In this document: piece after piece, positions 26,642 through 35,978 of the stretch
Layout: each line of letters begins with the position of its first letter
How positions within the stretch are numbered: the first letter of the stretch is position 1
Origin: Chloroflexota bacterium
Lineage (GTDB): Bacteria; Chloroflexota; Anaerolineae; UBA4142; SHND01
Direction of reading: 5' to 3'
DNA: 64,000 nt
Assembly (NCBI GenBank): GCA_004295045.1
Contig: SHND01000071.1
Span: forward strand, 62,001 to 126,000
The notes under the pieces: model-generated
The model's input: only the letters and a program-made list of their open reading frames with translations
What the model was told of the DNA's origin: nothing
Databases searched by the model: none
Program-made: the position numbers and the translations under genes

Positions 26642-28438
26642 ATGTCTTTTGCTTTGAATGAAACAAAATTGATCGAGCCCTTTGGCGGCTCTTTGGTGAA
26701 TCTCTGCGTGCCATCGCAGGAATTGCAAGAGTTCAAGACGCATGCAACGCACCTGCCTTCAGTGCAGCTTGCGGAACGTTCTGTGTGCGATCTCGAATTG
26801 TTGGCAACGGGTGGATTTTCGCCGCTCGACAGATTCATGGGACAAGCCGACTATGCGCGCGTGCTTGACGATATGCGGCTTGCGAACGGCTGCATCTTTC
26901 CAATTCCGATCACACTGCCGGTCGAACGAAGCGTATCGCTCCGACTCGGACAGGAAATTGCGCTGCGGAACGCCAAGAACGAGCTGCTTGCAACAATGCT
27001 GGTCAACGAGATTTACGAATGGGACTTGAAAGAAACCGCGCGAAAAGTTTTCGGCACCACTGACCCGCGTCATCCGCTGGTTGCTGAAATGCATCGTTGG
27101 GGACCTCTGAATATTTCGGGACCGCTGCGAGTATTGCAATTGCCGCGCCGATACGATTTTCGTGAATTGCGCTTGACACCGGCAGAAACGCGCGCTCGGC
27201 TGCGCGAAGTTGGTCATGGGAACGTCGTCGCGTTCCAGACGCGCAATCCCCTGCATCGCGTTCACGAAGAGCTGACCAAGCGCGCGACGCAACAAGTTAA
27301 TGGCGCGCTGCTGCTCCACCCGGTCGTTGGCATGACGAAACCGGGCGACGTGGATCACTATACGCGCGTACGAACGTACAAAGCGCTTGCCAGTCGTTAC
27401 TATGATTCCAGTCGCATCCTGCTCGCTTTGCTGCCACTGGCGATGCGGCTTGCGGGACCGCGTGAGGCGCTGTGGCACGCGCTGATTCGTCGCAACTTTG
27501 GAGCGAATTATTTGATCGTCGGACGCGATCATGCGAGTCCGGGAAACGACTCGGATGGCAAGCCGTTTTACGGTCCGTACGACGCGCAAGAACTGGTGCA
27601 ATCCTTTAGCGGTGAGTTGGGTGTAGGCGTGATCCCATTTCGTGAACTTGTGTATTTGCCCGACGAAGAACGCTACGAAGAAATTGTCAAAGTGCCGACG
27701 CATGCGCGCACAGCTTCGATTTCGGGCACCCAAGTGCGCGAGCAATATCTCAACAACGGCAAGCGTTTGCCCGCATGGTTCACACGCCCCGAAGTCGCGG
27801 CGATTCTTGGCGAAAGTTACCCTCCGCGTCATCGCCAGGGTGTGTGCATCTGGTTTACCGGCTTGAGCGGCGCGGGCAAGTCCACCACAGCAGAGGTTCT
27901 GACGACTCTGCTGTTGGAACGCGGGCGACAGGTCACGGTATTGGATGGTGACGTGGTGCGGACGCACTTGTCAAAAGGGTTGGGCTTTGGAAAACAAGAC
28001 CGTGACGTAAATATCCGTCGCATCGGGTTCGTTGGAGCAGAGATTGTGCGACACGGCGGCATCGTTCTGTGCGCGGCGGTGAGTCCTTATCGCGCGACGC
28101 GCAACGATGTACGGAACATGGTCGGCGGCGACCATTTTATCGAAGTGTATGTCAACACACCGCTCGAAGTGTGCGAACAACGCGATGTGAAAGGAATGTA
28201 CGCCCAGGCGCGGCGCGGCGAGATCAAGGATTTCACCGGCATTGATGACCCATACGAACCACCGGAAAACGCTGAACTCTCTCTGGATACGGTCAGTCAT
28301 TCACCCGAAGAAAACGCGCGCCTAATTCTCGAATACTTGTCGCAAAAAGGATTCGTTCGCAGCGAAGCAGCGATGTTCGACGCGTTGGAGATGCCGCAAC
28401 CCGCGATGACGATGGATGTCGCACAGCTCTCAGTTTGA
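26642..28438 (+). CDS. Bifunctional ATP sulfurylase / APS kinase (PAPS synthetase)
   Basis: A 598-residue two-domain enzyme. The N-terminal ATP sulfurylase (about 1-390) has QTRNPLHRVHEELTKRA and GRDHASPG, the nucleotide-binding motifs. The C-terminal APS kinase (about 395-590) has the P-loop GLSGAGKST (about 404-412), VLDGDVVR and the DIRRIGF-like NIRRIGFV segment. Together they turn sulfate and ATP into APS and then PAPS, the donor used by sulfotransferases. No APS/PAPS reductase or sulfite reductase is encoded nearby, so the gene probably serves sulfonation rather than assimilation. GGAGG at 26632-26636 supports ATG 26642. The three sulfotransferase genes lie in the same + strand locus about 20 kb upstream. 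Confidence 0.92.
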   Translation: MSFALNETKLIEPFGGSLVNLCVPSQELQEFKTHATHLPSVQLAERSVCDLELLATGGFSPLDRFMGQADYARVLDDMRLANGCIFPIPITLPVERSVSLRLGQEIALRNAKNELLATMLVNEIYEWDLKETARKVFGTTDPRHPLVAEMHRWGPLNISGPLRVLQLPRRYDFRELRLTPAETRARLREVGHGNVVAFQTRNPLHRVHEELTKRATQQVNGALLLHPVVGMTKPGDVDHYTRVRTYKALASRYYDSSRILLALLPLAMRLAGPREALWHALIRRNFGANYLIVGRDHASPGNDSDGKPFYGPYDAQELVQSFSGELGVGVIPFRELVYLPDEERYEEIVKVPTHARTASISGTQVREQYLNNGKRLPAWFTRPEVAAILGESYPPRHRQGVCIWFTGLSGAGKSTTAEVLTTLLLERGRQVTVLDGDVVRTHLSKGLGFGKQDRDVNIRRIGFVGAEIVRHGGIVLCAAVSPYRATRNDVRNMVGGDHFIEVYVNTPLEVCEQRDVKGMYAQARRGEIKDFTGIDDPYEPPENAELSLDTVSHSPEENARLILEYLSQKGFVRSEAAMFDALEMPQPAMTMDVAQLSV

Positions 28439-28626
28439 GAAAATTTTCTATTGTGATGCGCTGGGCGTCTCGTGCGACGCAATTGAGGGCAGGACGCCGA
28501 GCCAGCTCTGCCCTTGTGGTAGTTGCGTAGCGCCAAGGCGGGCGGGAGAAAGGAGGGGATTGCCAAGCGATTGCATTTTTCAGAATCCCTCGGCCGGAGA
28601 ATCGTTCAGTTTTGGAAAGGAGCAAG
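28439..28626. other. Leader region before the BNR protein gene
   Basis: No gene is seen here. AGAAAATTTTCT at 28438-28449 is a perfect palindrome. A hairpin pairs AGGGCAG (28486-28492) with CTGCCCT (28508-28514). Either could be regulatory. I do not recognise a known riboswitch. AAAGGAG at 28616-28622 is the ribosome-binding site of the next gene. Confidence 0.4.
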
Positions 28627-30462
28627 ATGAACAGCAAGATCCGCCTTGTCTTTATCAGCGGGTTGGCGCTCGTCCTTGGAGCGCTGACCTTGTTTACTCC
28701 ACAAACGATCAGAACTGCAGAATCGCAGACACCGGGTAACAAGGTGCTTGCACGCGCGCTCGCGATCGAACTCGGGCAGGCGCAAAAGAAACAGTACGAG
28801 CAACTCGTCTCGTCGGGACCGCTCTATGCCGTGCTTCAAAGCTCAGGCGAACTAGAGCGGCGTATGGAAGCTGCAGGTCGTAACCCTCACAACGCGCGCG
28901 AGGGCGCGATCAAAGTTCCTTCGGATGATGATACGCAGGGCTGCCAAAACAAATTTGGCGGTGGCAATATACGAGTGAATCAAGATTGTTCGCTCCGTCG
29001 CCAAGCGGAAGAAGTGATCGCAGTTAATCCGAAAAACACCAAGAACTTGATTGCGGGACAAAACGATTCGCGCATTGGGTTCAATCATTGTGGCTATGCT
29101 TGGTCATTTGACGGGGGCAAAACCTGGGGTGATCAGGTTCCGCCGTTCTACGGATTCCAACTGGCTGGTGGGCATACTGCCGATGCATGCAGCGACCCGA
29201 CCGCAACCTTTGATGCCGACGGCAACGCCTATGTTGGCGGCGTCCTCTTTGACGTCGCGTCACCGGCGAGCGCGTTTGTTGTCGCTAAATCGAACGCGGG
29301 CATCGGCGGCGCGTTCTATCACAGCCCCGCGCCACTGCCGTTCCAGGAATATCGTACCGCCCCATTGGGAGTGGTGGCAAACGACAATAATCCCGACATC
29401 TTTCACGACAAAGAATTCATCGTCGCCGATCAAAGCGAGTCAAGTCCAAAGAAAAATTATGTTTACGGGACATGGACGCGGTTTAATTTTGCGACGGGTG
29501 CAGGGGTAGGGGCGAACAGCCCCATCTACTTTAGCCAATCCACCGATGGCGGCGCGACATGGTCGCCCGGTATCGAAATCAGCGGCTCGAACGCAGCGGT
29601 CTGCACTGACTTTAGCGGCGAAGCAGAACCGAATGCCTGTGATCAGGATCAAGGCTCACATCCCATCGTCGGCAAAGACGGCACAGTGTATGTGGCGTTT
29701 GGCAATGGGAATACGCCGCTCCTCGGCATCAACCAAGTACTGTTTGTAAAGTGTCCTGCCGCGAACGATTGCACCAACCCTGCGAGTTGGAGCGCACCGA
29801 CAAAGGTCGGCGACTTGGTTGATAACCACCCGACCGGACCGAGCGCCGAGGGCTGTCCTGCCGGAAGGCAGTGCTTGCCGCCTAACGGCTACCGTGTACC
29901 CGAATTTACCTCTATCTCCGCCTCAGTTGATAGAAAGAACCGGCTTTATGTAGTGTGGTCGGATTTCCGCAACGGCGGAGCACCATGCGACACCGGGGAT
30001 GCTTCCACCTCGACACCGCCTTGCAACAATGATGTTTTCTACGCGTTCTCAAAAGATGGCGGAGCGACCTGGGGTGTAACAATCAATATCACGCCGGACT
30101 CCAAATTCGGAAAGAGCGCGCAATGGCAGCCGTGGAGCGCCGTTGCCCCGAGCGGTAAGCACTTGTGGGTTGCTTACTATGACCGCTCGTATGGCAACTG
30201 CGAGTTTGAGGGCTGTAATGATATTACGCTCGCCAAAGTGAAAAAGGCCGGCGGCAAGTCGCCAAAGATTGAATACAAACGCGTTACCACCGACTCTATG
30301 CCAAACTTGACGCCAGCGAATAATCCGCTTCAGGCAGGCTTTCTCGGCGACTATATGTGGGTTGCGACAGACGACAAAGGCAACCCGTACGTTGTCTGGG
30401 CAGATACGCGCGGGCTGAATGGCGCCATCGAGGAAGATATTTACTTTTATAAAGGAGAGTAG
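28627..30462 (+). CDS. Secreted BNR/Asp-box repeat protein (sialidase-like fold)
   Basis: A 611-residue exported protein with a signal peptide (about 1-34). Three Asp-box motifs are visible: SFDGGKTW, STDGGATW and SKDGGATW, which mark six-bladed propellers of the sialidase/BNR type. Catalytic residues of true sialidases (Arg triad, FRIP) are not evident, so function may be binding or structural. AAAGGAG at 28616-28622 supports ATG 28627. It stands alone between the PAPS synthetase and a divergent lipoprotein gene. A role at the cell surface or in the glycan matrix is inferred from export and position. Confidence 0.75.
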   Translation: MNSKIRLVFISGLALVLGALTLFTPQTIRTAESQTPGNKVLARALAIELGQAQKKQYEQLVSSGPLYAVLQSSGELERRMEAAGRNPHNAREGAIKVPSDDDTQGCQNKFGGGNIRVNQDCSLRRQAEEVIAVNPKNTKNLIAGQNDSRIGFNHCGYAWSFDGGKTWGDQVPPFYGFQLAGGHTADACSDPTATFDADGNAYVGGVLFDVASPASAFVVAKSNAGIGGAFYHSPAPLPFQEYRTAPLGVVANDNNPDIFHDKEFIVADQSESSPKKNYVYGTWTRFNFATGAGVGANSPIYFSQSTDGGATWSPGIEISGSNAAVCTDFSGEAEPNACDQDQGSHPIVGKDGTVYVAFGNGNTPLLGINQVLFVKCPAANDCTNPASWSAPTKVGDLVDNHPTGPSAEGCPAGRQCLPPNGYRVPEFTSISASVDRKNRLYVVWSDFRNGGAPCDTGDASTSTPPCNNDVFYAFSKDGGATWGVTINITPDSKFGKSAQWQPWSAVAPSGKHLWVAYYDRSYGNCEFEGCNDITLAKVKKAGGKSPKIEYKRVTTDSMPNLTPANNPLQAGFLGDYMWVATDDKGNPYVVWADTRGLNGAIEEDIYFYKGE

Positions 30463-30516
30463 CTGCGATGAGAATGTGCCGCGCCGCGTCACGACGGGGT
30501 GCGGCACAACTCGTCT

Positions 30517-31143
30517 CTAGAAAGCGGGGCGCACCGAAGCCAACATGCTTTCAAAGATGGAGGAATAAGGCGCTTTCACACTCGTCGAAAGCACAAACCT
30601 CTGCGCTGTTTTGCGCGACGATGGGAACATAAAGTTCGCCGTACGGGTACGCGAGAGCGTGTCCAGACAGTTTTGAATCTGGATTCCATTCACATTCGTG
30701 TTCGACTTGCAATAGTAATTCGGCAAGTCGTCTGGAGTGGTGTCAAGCGACGTTGCACTAGACACACTGAGTTGAATCCAACCGCCCTGTGGTGATTTGA
30801 ACGTGATGCGCTCGCTTGATTCCTGCACCGACCAGTCGGCTGGATAGTCGAGAACGAGGTTTAGAGTCCTGCTGATAAAGGTTGTCCAACCAGCTGGTCT
30901 GACTGGCAGCGGGGTACCTTGTGGTGCAACACGCCTGATTGGTGTTGCCAAAGATTTGACGCTCGTAGCTTCTGAGAATGCACCTGGAGGAAGCGTCGCC
31001 GGTGCGGGCTTTGTCAGCAGTGGCATCGTACGCGAGTAAGCCGCGTTTTCGTCAGAAAGCATTGCAACGGAGATGATTGGAGCAGGAGATGTGCAGCTAG
31101 CGAGACACAGAATCAGAAAGAGAACAGCGAATCGGAACATCAT
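30517..31143 (-). CDS. Small lipoprotein of unknown function
   Basis: A 208-residue protein with a hydrophobic leader and a lipobox LASC (Cys near residue 17), so a lipoprotein. The body holds VRPAGWTTFISRTLNLVLDYP, ADWSVQESSERITFKSPQG and IQLSVSS, a pattern like PsbP/DUF-type lipid-anchored domains of two-layer sheets. I cannot name it. GGGAGG lies six bases upstream of the ATG at 31143. It is divergent from the sigma factor gene, with only 65 bases between them, so both promoters share that space, and it could belong to the same regulon. Confidence 0.7.
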   Translation of the reverse strand: MMFRFAVLFLILCLASCTSPAPIISVAMLSDENAAYSRTMPLLTKPAPATLPPGAFSEATSVKSLATPIRRVAPQGTPLPVRPAGWTTFISRTLNLVLDYPADWSVQESSERITFKSPQGGWIQLSVSSATSLDTTPDDLPNYYCKSNTNVNGIQIQNCLDTLSRTRTANFMFPSSRKTAQRFVLSTSVKAPYSSIFESMLASVRPAF

Positions 31144-31208
31144 CGTTCACCTCCCTTCTGTGACATAGACGCTGGATTGTATGACGAGGTTCCGCAAATT
31201 CCATTCAG

Positions 31209-31847
31209 ATGAAAAGCAGGATCATGGCACATCAGCCAACCACTCAAACGCTGAACACTATGTCAAAGCTCGCACTGGGGCTAAAATTTCGCGCGCCGCT
31301 CTTTCAACCGAGCCAAGAGGTAACGGTTCACTCTGACGCTGACCTCATTCGGTGCTGCCAAAAGGGAGATGCAAGAGCATGGGCTGAACTCGTGCATCGC
31401 TATGCGCGGCTGGTGTATTCCGTGCCGCGCCACGCGGGACTGACGGAATCGGATTCTGAGGACGTGATGCAGGATGTCTTTCGTATCCTGTTTCAAAAGT
31501 TGCCTACCCTGCGAGACCCGTCATGCCTCGCGGCATGGCTCGTTACGTGTGCGCGCAATCGGACGATAGACCTTGTGAGGCGCAGTCACCCCGCGAGTGC
31601 GCTTGCCGAAGAGCAGATTCCATGCAACGGCGAACTACATCGAATCGAGCAGCGAGATATGCTTCTCAAGGCGCTGGGACGGTTGACAGGAAACGAAAAA
31701 ATCATCGTATCAGCGCTATTTGAGAACCCCGATATCAGCGATGCAGCGCTGGCTGCGAGAACGGGTCTAAAGACGGACAGCGTGCGGATGATCAAGTCAC
31801 GGGCGCTGTGCAAATTGAAACGCACGCTCGGTGAAATGGGCTGGTGA
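31209..31847 (+). CDS. ECF-type RNA polymerase sigma factor
   Basis: A 212-residue sigma-70 family protein. Region 2 is visible as HRYARLVYSVPRHAGLTESDSEDVMQDVF, then LRDPSCLAAWLVTCARNRTIDLVRR; region 4 is LTGNEKIIVSALFENPDISDAALAARTGLKTDSVRMIKSRALCKL, the helix-turn-helix that reads the -35 box. The size and absence of region 1 and 3 fit ECF types. Start 31209 is the first ATG; 31224 and 31260 are alternatives, none with a strong ribosome-binding site. The following gene encodes a membrane protein, the usual arrangement for an anti-sigma factor. Its targets cannot be read from the sequence. Confidence 0.85.
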   Translation: MKSRIMAHQPTTQTLNTMSKLALGLKFRAPLFQPSQEVTVHSDADLIRCCQKGDARAWAELVHRYARLVYSVPRHAGLTESDSEDVMQDVFRILFQKLPTLRDPSCLAAWLVTCARNRTIDLVRRSHPASALAEEQIPCNGELHRIEQRDMLLKALGRLTGNEKIIVSALFENPDISDAALAARTGLKTDSVRMIKSRALCKLKRTLGEMGW

Positions 31848-31927
31848 CACGAAAGCTCGTCCCCGAGAGTTCAAAACTCGTGTTGCAAATAAAGAGTTGA
31901 ATTCGTCTCTATAGATAGAGAGGAAGA

Positions 31928-32683
31928 ATGAAAGACGAATTCAACCTGAAGGAACTATCCGAAATTTATAAAGAGGCGATGGAGGTTGAAAACCCATCGC
32001 CTCCTGCTGTACAACGCGCGATTGATATTATTTCGAGAGATCCATTTCACGGAACCTTTTTCATGGGCACGGTGCTTGCAGGGGCAGGCGCGTGTATTTT
32101 GATCTTGTGGTGTGCGGTTTATCTGTCGCAAGACGCGAACCCGAAAACATGGTTGTATCCGATCAAGCGAAATTACGAGGCGGTCCAAATTGCGCTTGCG
32201 CCGAGCCAGCTTGCCAAGTTAGAACTGCATCTCGATTTTGCGGAAGAGAGAATTCGCGAAGTGGAACAGGTCAGAGGCGATACCACTGCTCAACTTTTAG
32301 CGCTGGAAGGATACAAGATAGAGCTTGCCAAGGTGAATGAGATTGTCTCTGTACCGTATGACGAGACGATTCACAATGCATTCGCTCAAGTGGAAGCAGA
32401 ATTGGCAGATAACGTTGAGGAGCTTGAAGAGATGGCGGCGAAAGCGTCGCCCCGCTCACAAGCAAGGATCGCGCAAGCCATGGCTTCGGAGATCACAGTA
32501 GAGTTAATCGAGGAATATGCCGCACGCCAAGTGTTTGCGGCGCACCTGATATCGAATCACGCAAAAAACTCGGAAGATCAAGACTCTAACGAATGCGTGG
32601 AAGATGAGGATGAGATGGAGTTTGATACTATTTTGTTTGCGGTGGTGACTACATTGAGCGGATGTCAAAAAAGCAAGAGCTGA
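31928..32683 (+). CDS. Membrane protein with DUF5667-like domain, probable anti-sigma partner
   Basis: A 251-residue protein with a cytoplasmic N-terminus (about 1-40), one membrane helix (about 42-66) and an external part that starts NPKTWLYPIKRNYEAVQIALAP, followed by LELHLDFAEERIREVE, the recognisable DUF5667 pattern. The C-terminal part is acidic. The N-terminus KDEFNLKELSEIYKEAMEVE could be the sigma-binding region. It follows the sigma factor gene by 80 bases and has AGAGAGGAAG just before its ATG. Anti-sigma function is inferred from gene order; DUF5667 proteins often sit in such operons. Confidence 0.7.
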   Translation: MKDEFNLKELSEIYKEAMEVENPSPPAVQRAIDIISRDPFHGTFFMGTVLAGAGACILILWCAVYLSQDANPKTWLYPIKRNYEAVQIALAPSQLAKLELHLDFAEERIREVEQVRGDTTAQLLALEGYKIELAKVNEIVSVPYDETIHNAFAQVEAELADNVEELEEMAAKASPRSQARIAQAMASEITVELIEEYAARQVFAAHLISNHAKNSEDQDSNECVEDEDEMEFDTILFAVVTTLSGCQKSKS

Positions 32684-32771
32684 CCGAGTCCATCTCTGTC
32701 CCTGTAGTTGTGAATTAAAGGATTGGTCGTACTCGCCACATGATCGGGAAAGAATCACAGAGGGGGTAATT

Positions 32772-35700
32772 ATGCAATGGATCATTAAAACAAGCCTTCA
32801 GTATCGTTTCCTCATCCTCATCATTGCTGTAGTGCTTGTCGCTTTCGGTGTCATTCGCCTGTCTGCCATGCCGGTTGACGTGCTGCCCGAGTTCTCGCCA
32901 ACGTATGTCGAGATTCAAACCGAGGCATTGGGACTCTCCGCGGAGGAAGTCGAAGCGCTCATCACAGTTCCGTTGGAACAGGACTTGCTCAACGGCGTCG
33001 CGTGGTTGGAAGCCATTCGGTCCGAATCCGTTCCGGGTTTGTCATCCATCGTGCTCTTTTTTGAGCCCGGGACTGACCTCTACCGCGCGCGGCAATTGGT
33101 AGCGGAACGTCTCACGCAGGCGTTTGCACTGCCCCATGTCTCAAAAGCGCCGACGATGCTTCAGCCCAAATCGGCGACGAGCCGCGTGATGCTCGTCGGA
33201 CTTTCTTCCAAGGATCTATCCCTCATCCAGATGTCGGTGCTTGCGCGCTGGACGATTGCGCCGCGCTTGATGGGCGTGCCCGGCGTAAGCAATGTTGCAA
33301 TCTGGGGACTGCGCGACCGACAGCTCCAAGTACAAGTGGACCCGGAACGGCTCCGCGCACACGATGTTTCACTATTGCAGGTGCTGGAAACGACCGGAAA
33401 TGCATTATGGGTGTCCACTTTGACGTTCCTCGAAGCATCCACGCCCGGTAATGCGGGGTTCATTGATACGCCGCAGCAAAGACTTGGGATCCAGCACATC
33501 CTCCCGATTGTCTCGCCCGAAGGTCTGGCTCAAGTGTCTGTCGAGGGTTCGAATGTGCGTCTCATTGACGTCGCAAATGTGGTCGAAGACCATCAACCGC
33601 TCATTGGTGATGCGCAGACCGGCGAAGGTACCGGTCTGATCCTCGTGATCGACAAATTTCCGGGAAGCAATACGCTGCAAGTGACGCGCGATCTGGAACA
33701 CGCGCTCAATGAGCTCAAGCCGGGGCTGACGGGTATGCAGGTTGATTCCTCTATCTACCGACCGGCGACATTCATCGAGCTGGCAACGGACAATCTCACA
33801 CGGGCGCTGCTCATCGGCTTGGCGCTGGTGGTTTTGGTTCTCGGCGTCTTTTTCTTTGAATGGCGCAGCGCGCTGATCAGTCTGATAGCGATTCCACTTT
33901 CGCTGCTCGCCGGCGGGTTTGTGCTCTACCTCCTCAACGCGACGGTCAATGTGATGATTCTGGCGGGATTTATTATCGCCATCGGGGTCATTGTGGATGA
34001 TGCGATCATTGGCGTGGATAATGTTTTGCGGCGGCTCCAATATCATCGCGAGAGAGGCAGTCTCAAGTCAACCTCGACGATCGTTTTCGAGGCAACGCTC
34101 GAGATGCGCAACGCCGTCTTTTTTGCGACATTGATCATCCTCCTCGCCGTGCTTGCGGTTTTCTTTTTGGAGGGACTCGCGGGCGCGTTCTTTCAACCGC
34201 TCGCGCTCTCGTTCGCGCTCGCAGTATTGGCATCCATGGTCGTCGCGCTCACGGTCACGCCGGCGCTGTGTCTGATTTTGATGTCCAATTTGTCGCCACG
34301 ACATCGTGTTCCACCGCTGGTAAGGTTCCTCCGACGCGGCTATAGAAAGGTGCTTGGGCGGATTGCGCAAAGACCGGTCCTCGCCTTTGCTGTTCTAGGT
34401 TTGCTCCTCGTCATCGGGCTTGCGACTCTGCCGTTCCTGAGCCAATCACTGCTTCCTACCTTTAAAGAGTCGGACTTGATTGTTCAATTGAGCGCCACAC
34501 CCGGCACATCTCAACCGGAAATGAGTCGGATCGTGGCTCAGGTAAGTAACGATGTGCGGGCTATTCCCGGTGTTAGCAAAGTTGGCGCGCATGTGGGGCG
34601 CGCGATCTTTGGCGACCAAGTGGTTGGTATCAATTCCGCCGAACTTTGGGTGAACCTTGCGCCCGACGCGGATCACAGCAAGACGGTCGCCACCATTCAA
34701 AGCGCAGTGAATAATTATCCCGGACTTGCGCCTAATGTGCAGACGTTTCTTGAAGAAACAAGCAATCCTGTTATCGCAGCGCCGGGCGACGATATTGTCG
34801 TACGCATCTATGGTCACGACTATGCAGTTCTACAAAACAAGGCAGAGGAGCTAAAACAAGCGCTTGTCGGAGTCAATGGTTTGGTTGACACCAAGGTAAC
34901 GCTCCCGCGCCAAGAACCAACGCTAGAGATCGAGGTGGACCTTGCTGCTGCACAGCGCTATGGCATCAAGCCCGGTGATGTGCGGCGGGCGGCGGCGACC
35001 ATGTTGAATGGTCTCCAAGTCGGCAATCTGTTCGAAGAACAAAAAGTGTTTGATGTGGTGGTCTGGAGTACACCCCAAACGCGTTCCAGCTTGACGGATA
35101 TTCGCAACCTGCTGATTGACACGCCAAGCGGAGAGCGGGTGCGTTTGGGCAATGTCGCCCATGTCACAATCAAGCCGGTGCCAACTGTAATTCAACGCGA
35201 GAATGTTTCGCGATACCTTGATGTTAGCGGCAACCTTAGCGGACGAGATTACAATTCGGTAAAGGGCGATGTCGAACGCGCGATCAACAATGTCCAGTTC
35301 CCGCTCGAGTATCACGCAGAATTTGTCGGCGATTATGCAACGCGGCAGGCGGCGTGGCAGCGAATCGTGATCGTTGCGGCGGCTGCCCTGGTGGGTATCT
35401 TCCTGGTCATGCAGGCGGCTTTGCAGAGTTGGAAGATGGCGCTCCTCTCGTTCGTGGCTTTGCCATTGACGTTGGTAGGCGGCCTCGTGGCGGCGCTTGT
35501 TACGGGAGGCGTGCTCACATTCGGTTCGCTCGCCGGATTTCTCGCGGTCTTGACCATTGCAGTTCGCAACATGGTCGTATTGCTCAAGCACTTGGAGCAG
35601 CGCCAGCAATACGAAGGCAATCCCTTTGGTCTTGATCTCGTGCTACATGGATCGAGTGATCGGCTTGCGCCGATCCTGATGACAGCGCTGGCTGTCGGGC

Positions 35701-35912
35701 TGGGTCTCTTACCCATGGTGGTCATGGGCGACATCCCCGGACTTGAGGTCGTGCGCCCGATGGCGATTGTCATTATCGGCAGTCTCGTCACAGCAACGCT
35801 CGTGAATCTTTTCGTGATGCCTACATTGTACTTGCGCTTTGGGAAGGCTGTTCCTGCAATCGAACCATTGACAACAGAACAGGGAATTCAGCCGGGCGCA
35901 GTTGTGCCCTAA
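32772..35912 (+). CDS. RND-family efflux permease 1
   Basis: A 1046-residue RND transporter with the classical layout: one N-terminal helix, a large external domain, six helices, a second helix, a second external domain and five helices. It contains FAFGVIRLSAMPVDVLPEFSP-like residues at the N-terminus and AIGVIVDDAIIGVDNV in TM4, with the Asp pair used in proton relay. The MPVDVLPEFSP form matches the CusA/CzcA (HME) branch. It is followed by a reduced adaptor-like lipoprotein and a second RND permease, all on one transcript. AGGGGG precedes the start. Substrate is unknown; metal export would be the family guess. Confidence 0.87.
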   Translation: MQWIIKTSLQYRFLILIIAVVLVAFGVIRLSAMPVDVLPEFSPTYVEIQTEALGLSAEEVEALITVPLEQDLLNGVAWLEAIRSESVPGLSSIVLFFEPGTDLYRARQLVAERLTQAFALPHVSKAPTMLQPKSATSRVMLVGLSSKDLSLIQMSVLARWTIAPRLMGVPGVSNVAIWGLRDRQLQVQVDPERLRAHDVSLLQVLETTGNALWVSTLTFLEASTPGNAGFIDTPQQRLGIQHILPIVSPEGLAQVSVEGSNVRLIDVANVVEDHQPLIGDAQTGEGTGLILVIDKFPGSNTLQVTRDLEHALNELKPGLTGMQVDSSIYRPATFIELATDNLTRALLIGLALVVLVLGVFFFEWRSALISLIAIPLSLLAGGFVLYLLNATVNVMILAGFIIAIGVIVDDAIIGVDNVLRRLQYHRERGSLKSTSTIVFEATLEMRNAVFFATLIILLAVLAVFFLEGLAGAFFQPLALSFALAVLASMVVALTVTPALCLILMSNLSPRHRVPPLVRFLRRGYRKVLGRIAQRPVLAFAVLGLLLVIGLATLPFLSQSLLPTFKESDLIVQLSATPGTSQPEMSRIVAQVSNDVRAIPGVSKVGAHVGRAIFGDQVVGINSAELWVNLAPDADHSKTVATIQSAVNNYPGLAPNVQTFLEETSNPVIAAPGDDIVVRIYGHDYAVLQNKAEELKQALVGVNGLVDTKVTLPRQEPTLEIEVDLAAAQRYGIKPGDVRRAAATMLNGLQVGNLFEEQKVFDVVVWSTPQTRSSLTDIRNLLIDTPSGERVRLGNVAHVTIKPVPTVIQRENVSRYLDVSGNLSGRDYNSVKGDVERAINNVQFPLEYHAEFVGDYATRQAAWQRIVIVAAAALVGIFLVMQAALQSWKMALLSFVALPLTLVGGLVAALVTGGVLTFGSLAGFLAVLTIAVRNMVVLLKHLEQRQQYEGNPFGLDLVLHGSSDRLAPILMTALAVGLGLLPMVVMGDIPGLEVVRPMAIVIIGSLVTATLVNLFVMPTLYLRFGKAVPAIEPLTTEQGIQPGAVVP

Positions 35913-35978
35913 ATGTAGGACACCTGACTCACGCGAATGGCAAGTGAGACAACGCGACAAAAGGAATTGGAGGACGAC

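Noticed and set aside
26759..27967. Long open frame on the - strand opposite the PAPS synthetase (402 residues)
   Set aside because: It is a shadow of a well-supported gene; the product has no recognisable motifs. The same holds for other long antisense frames such as 21349-22479 and 2346-3122.
30475..30508. Hairpin TGTGCCGC/GCGGCACA between convergent genes
   Set aside because: It could end transcription, but no T run follows on either strand, and the loop is 18 bases.
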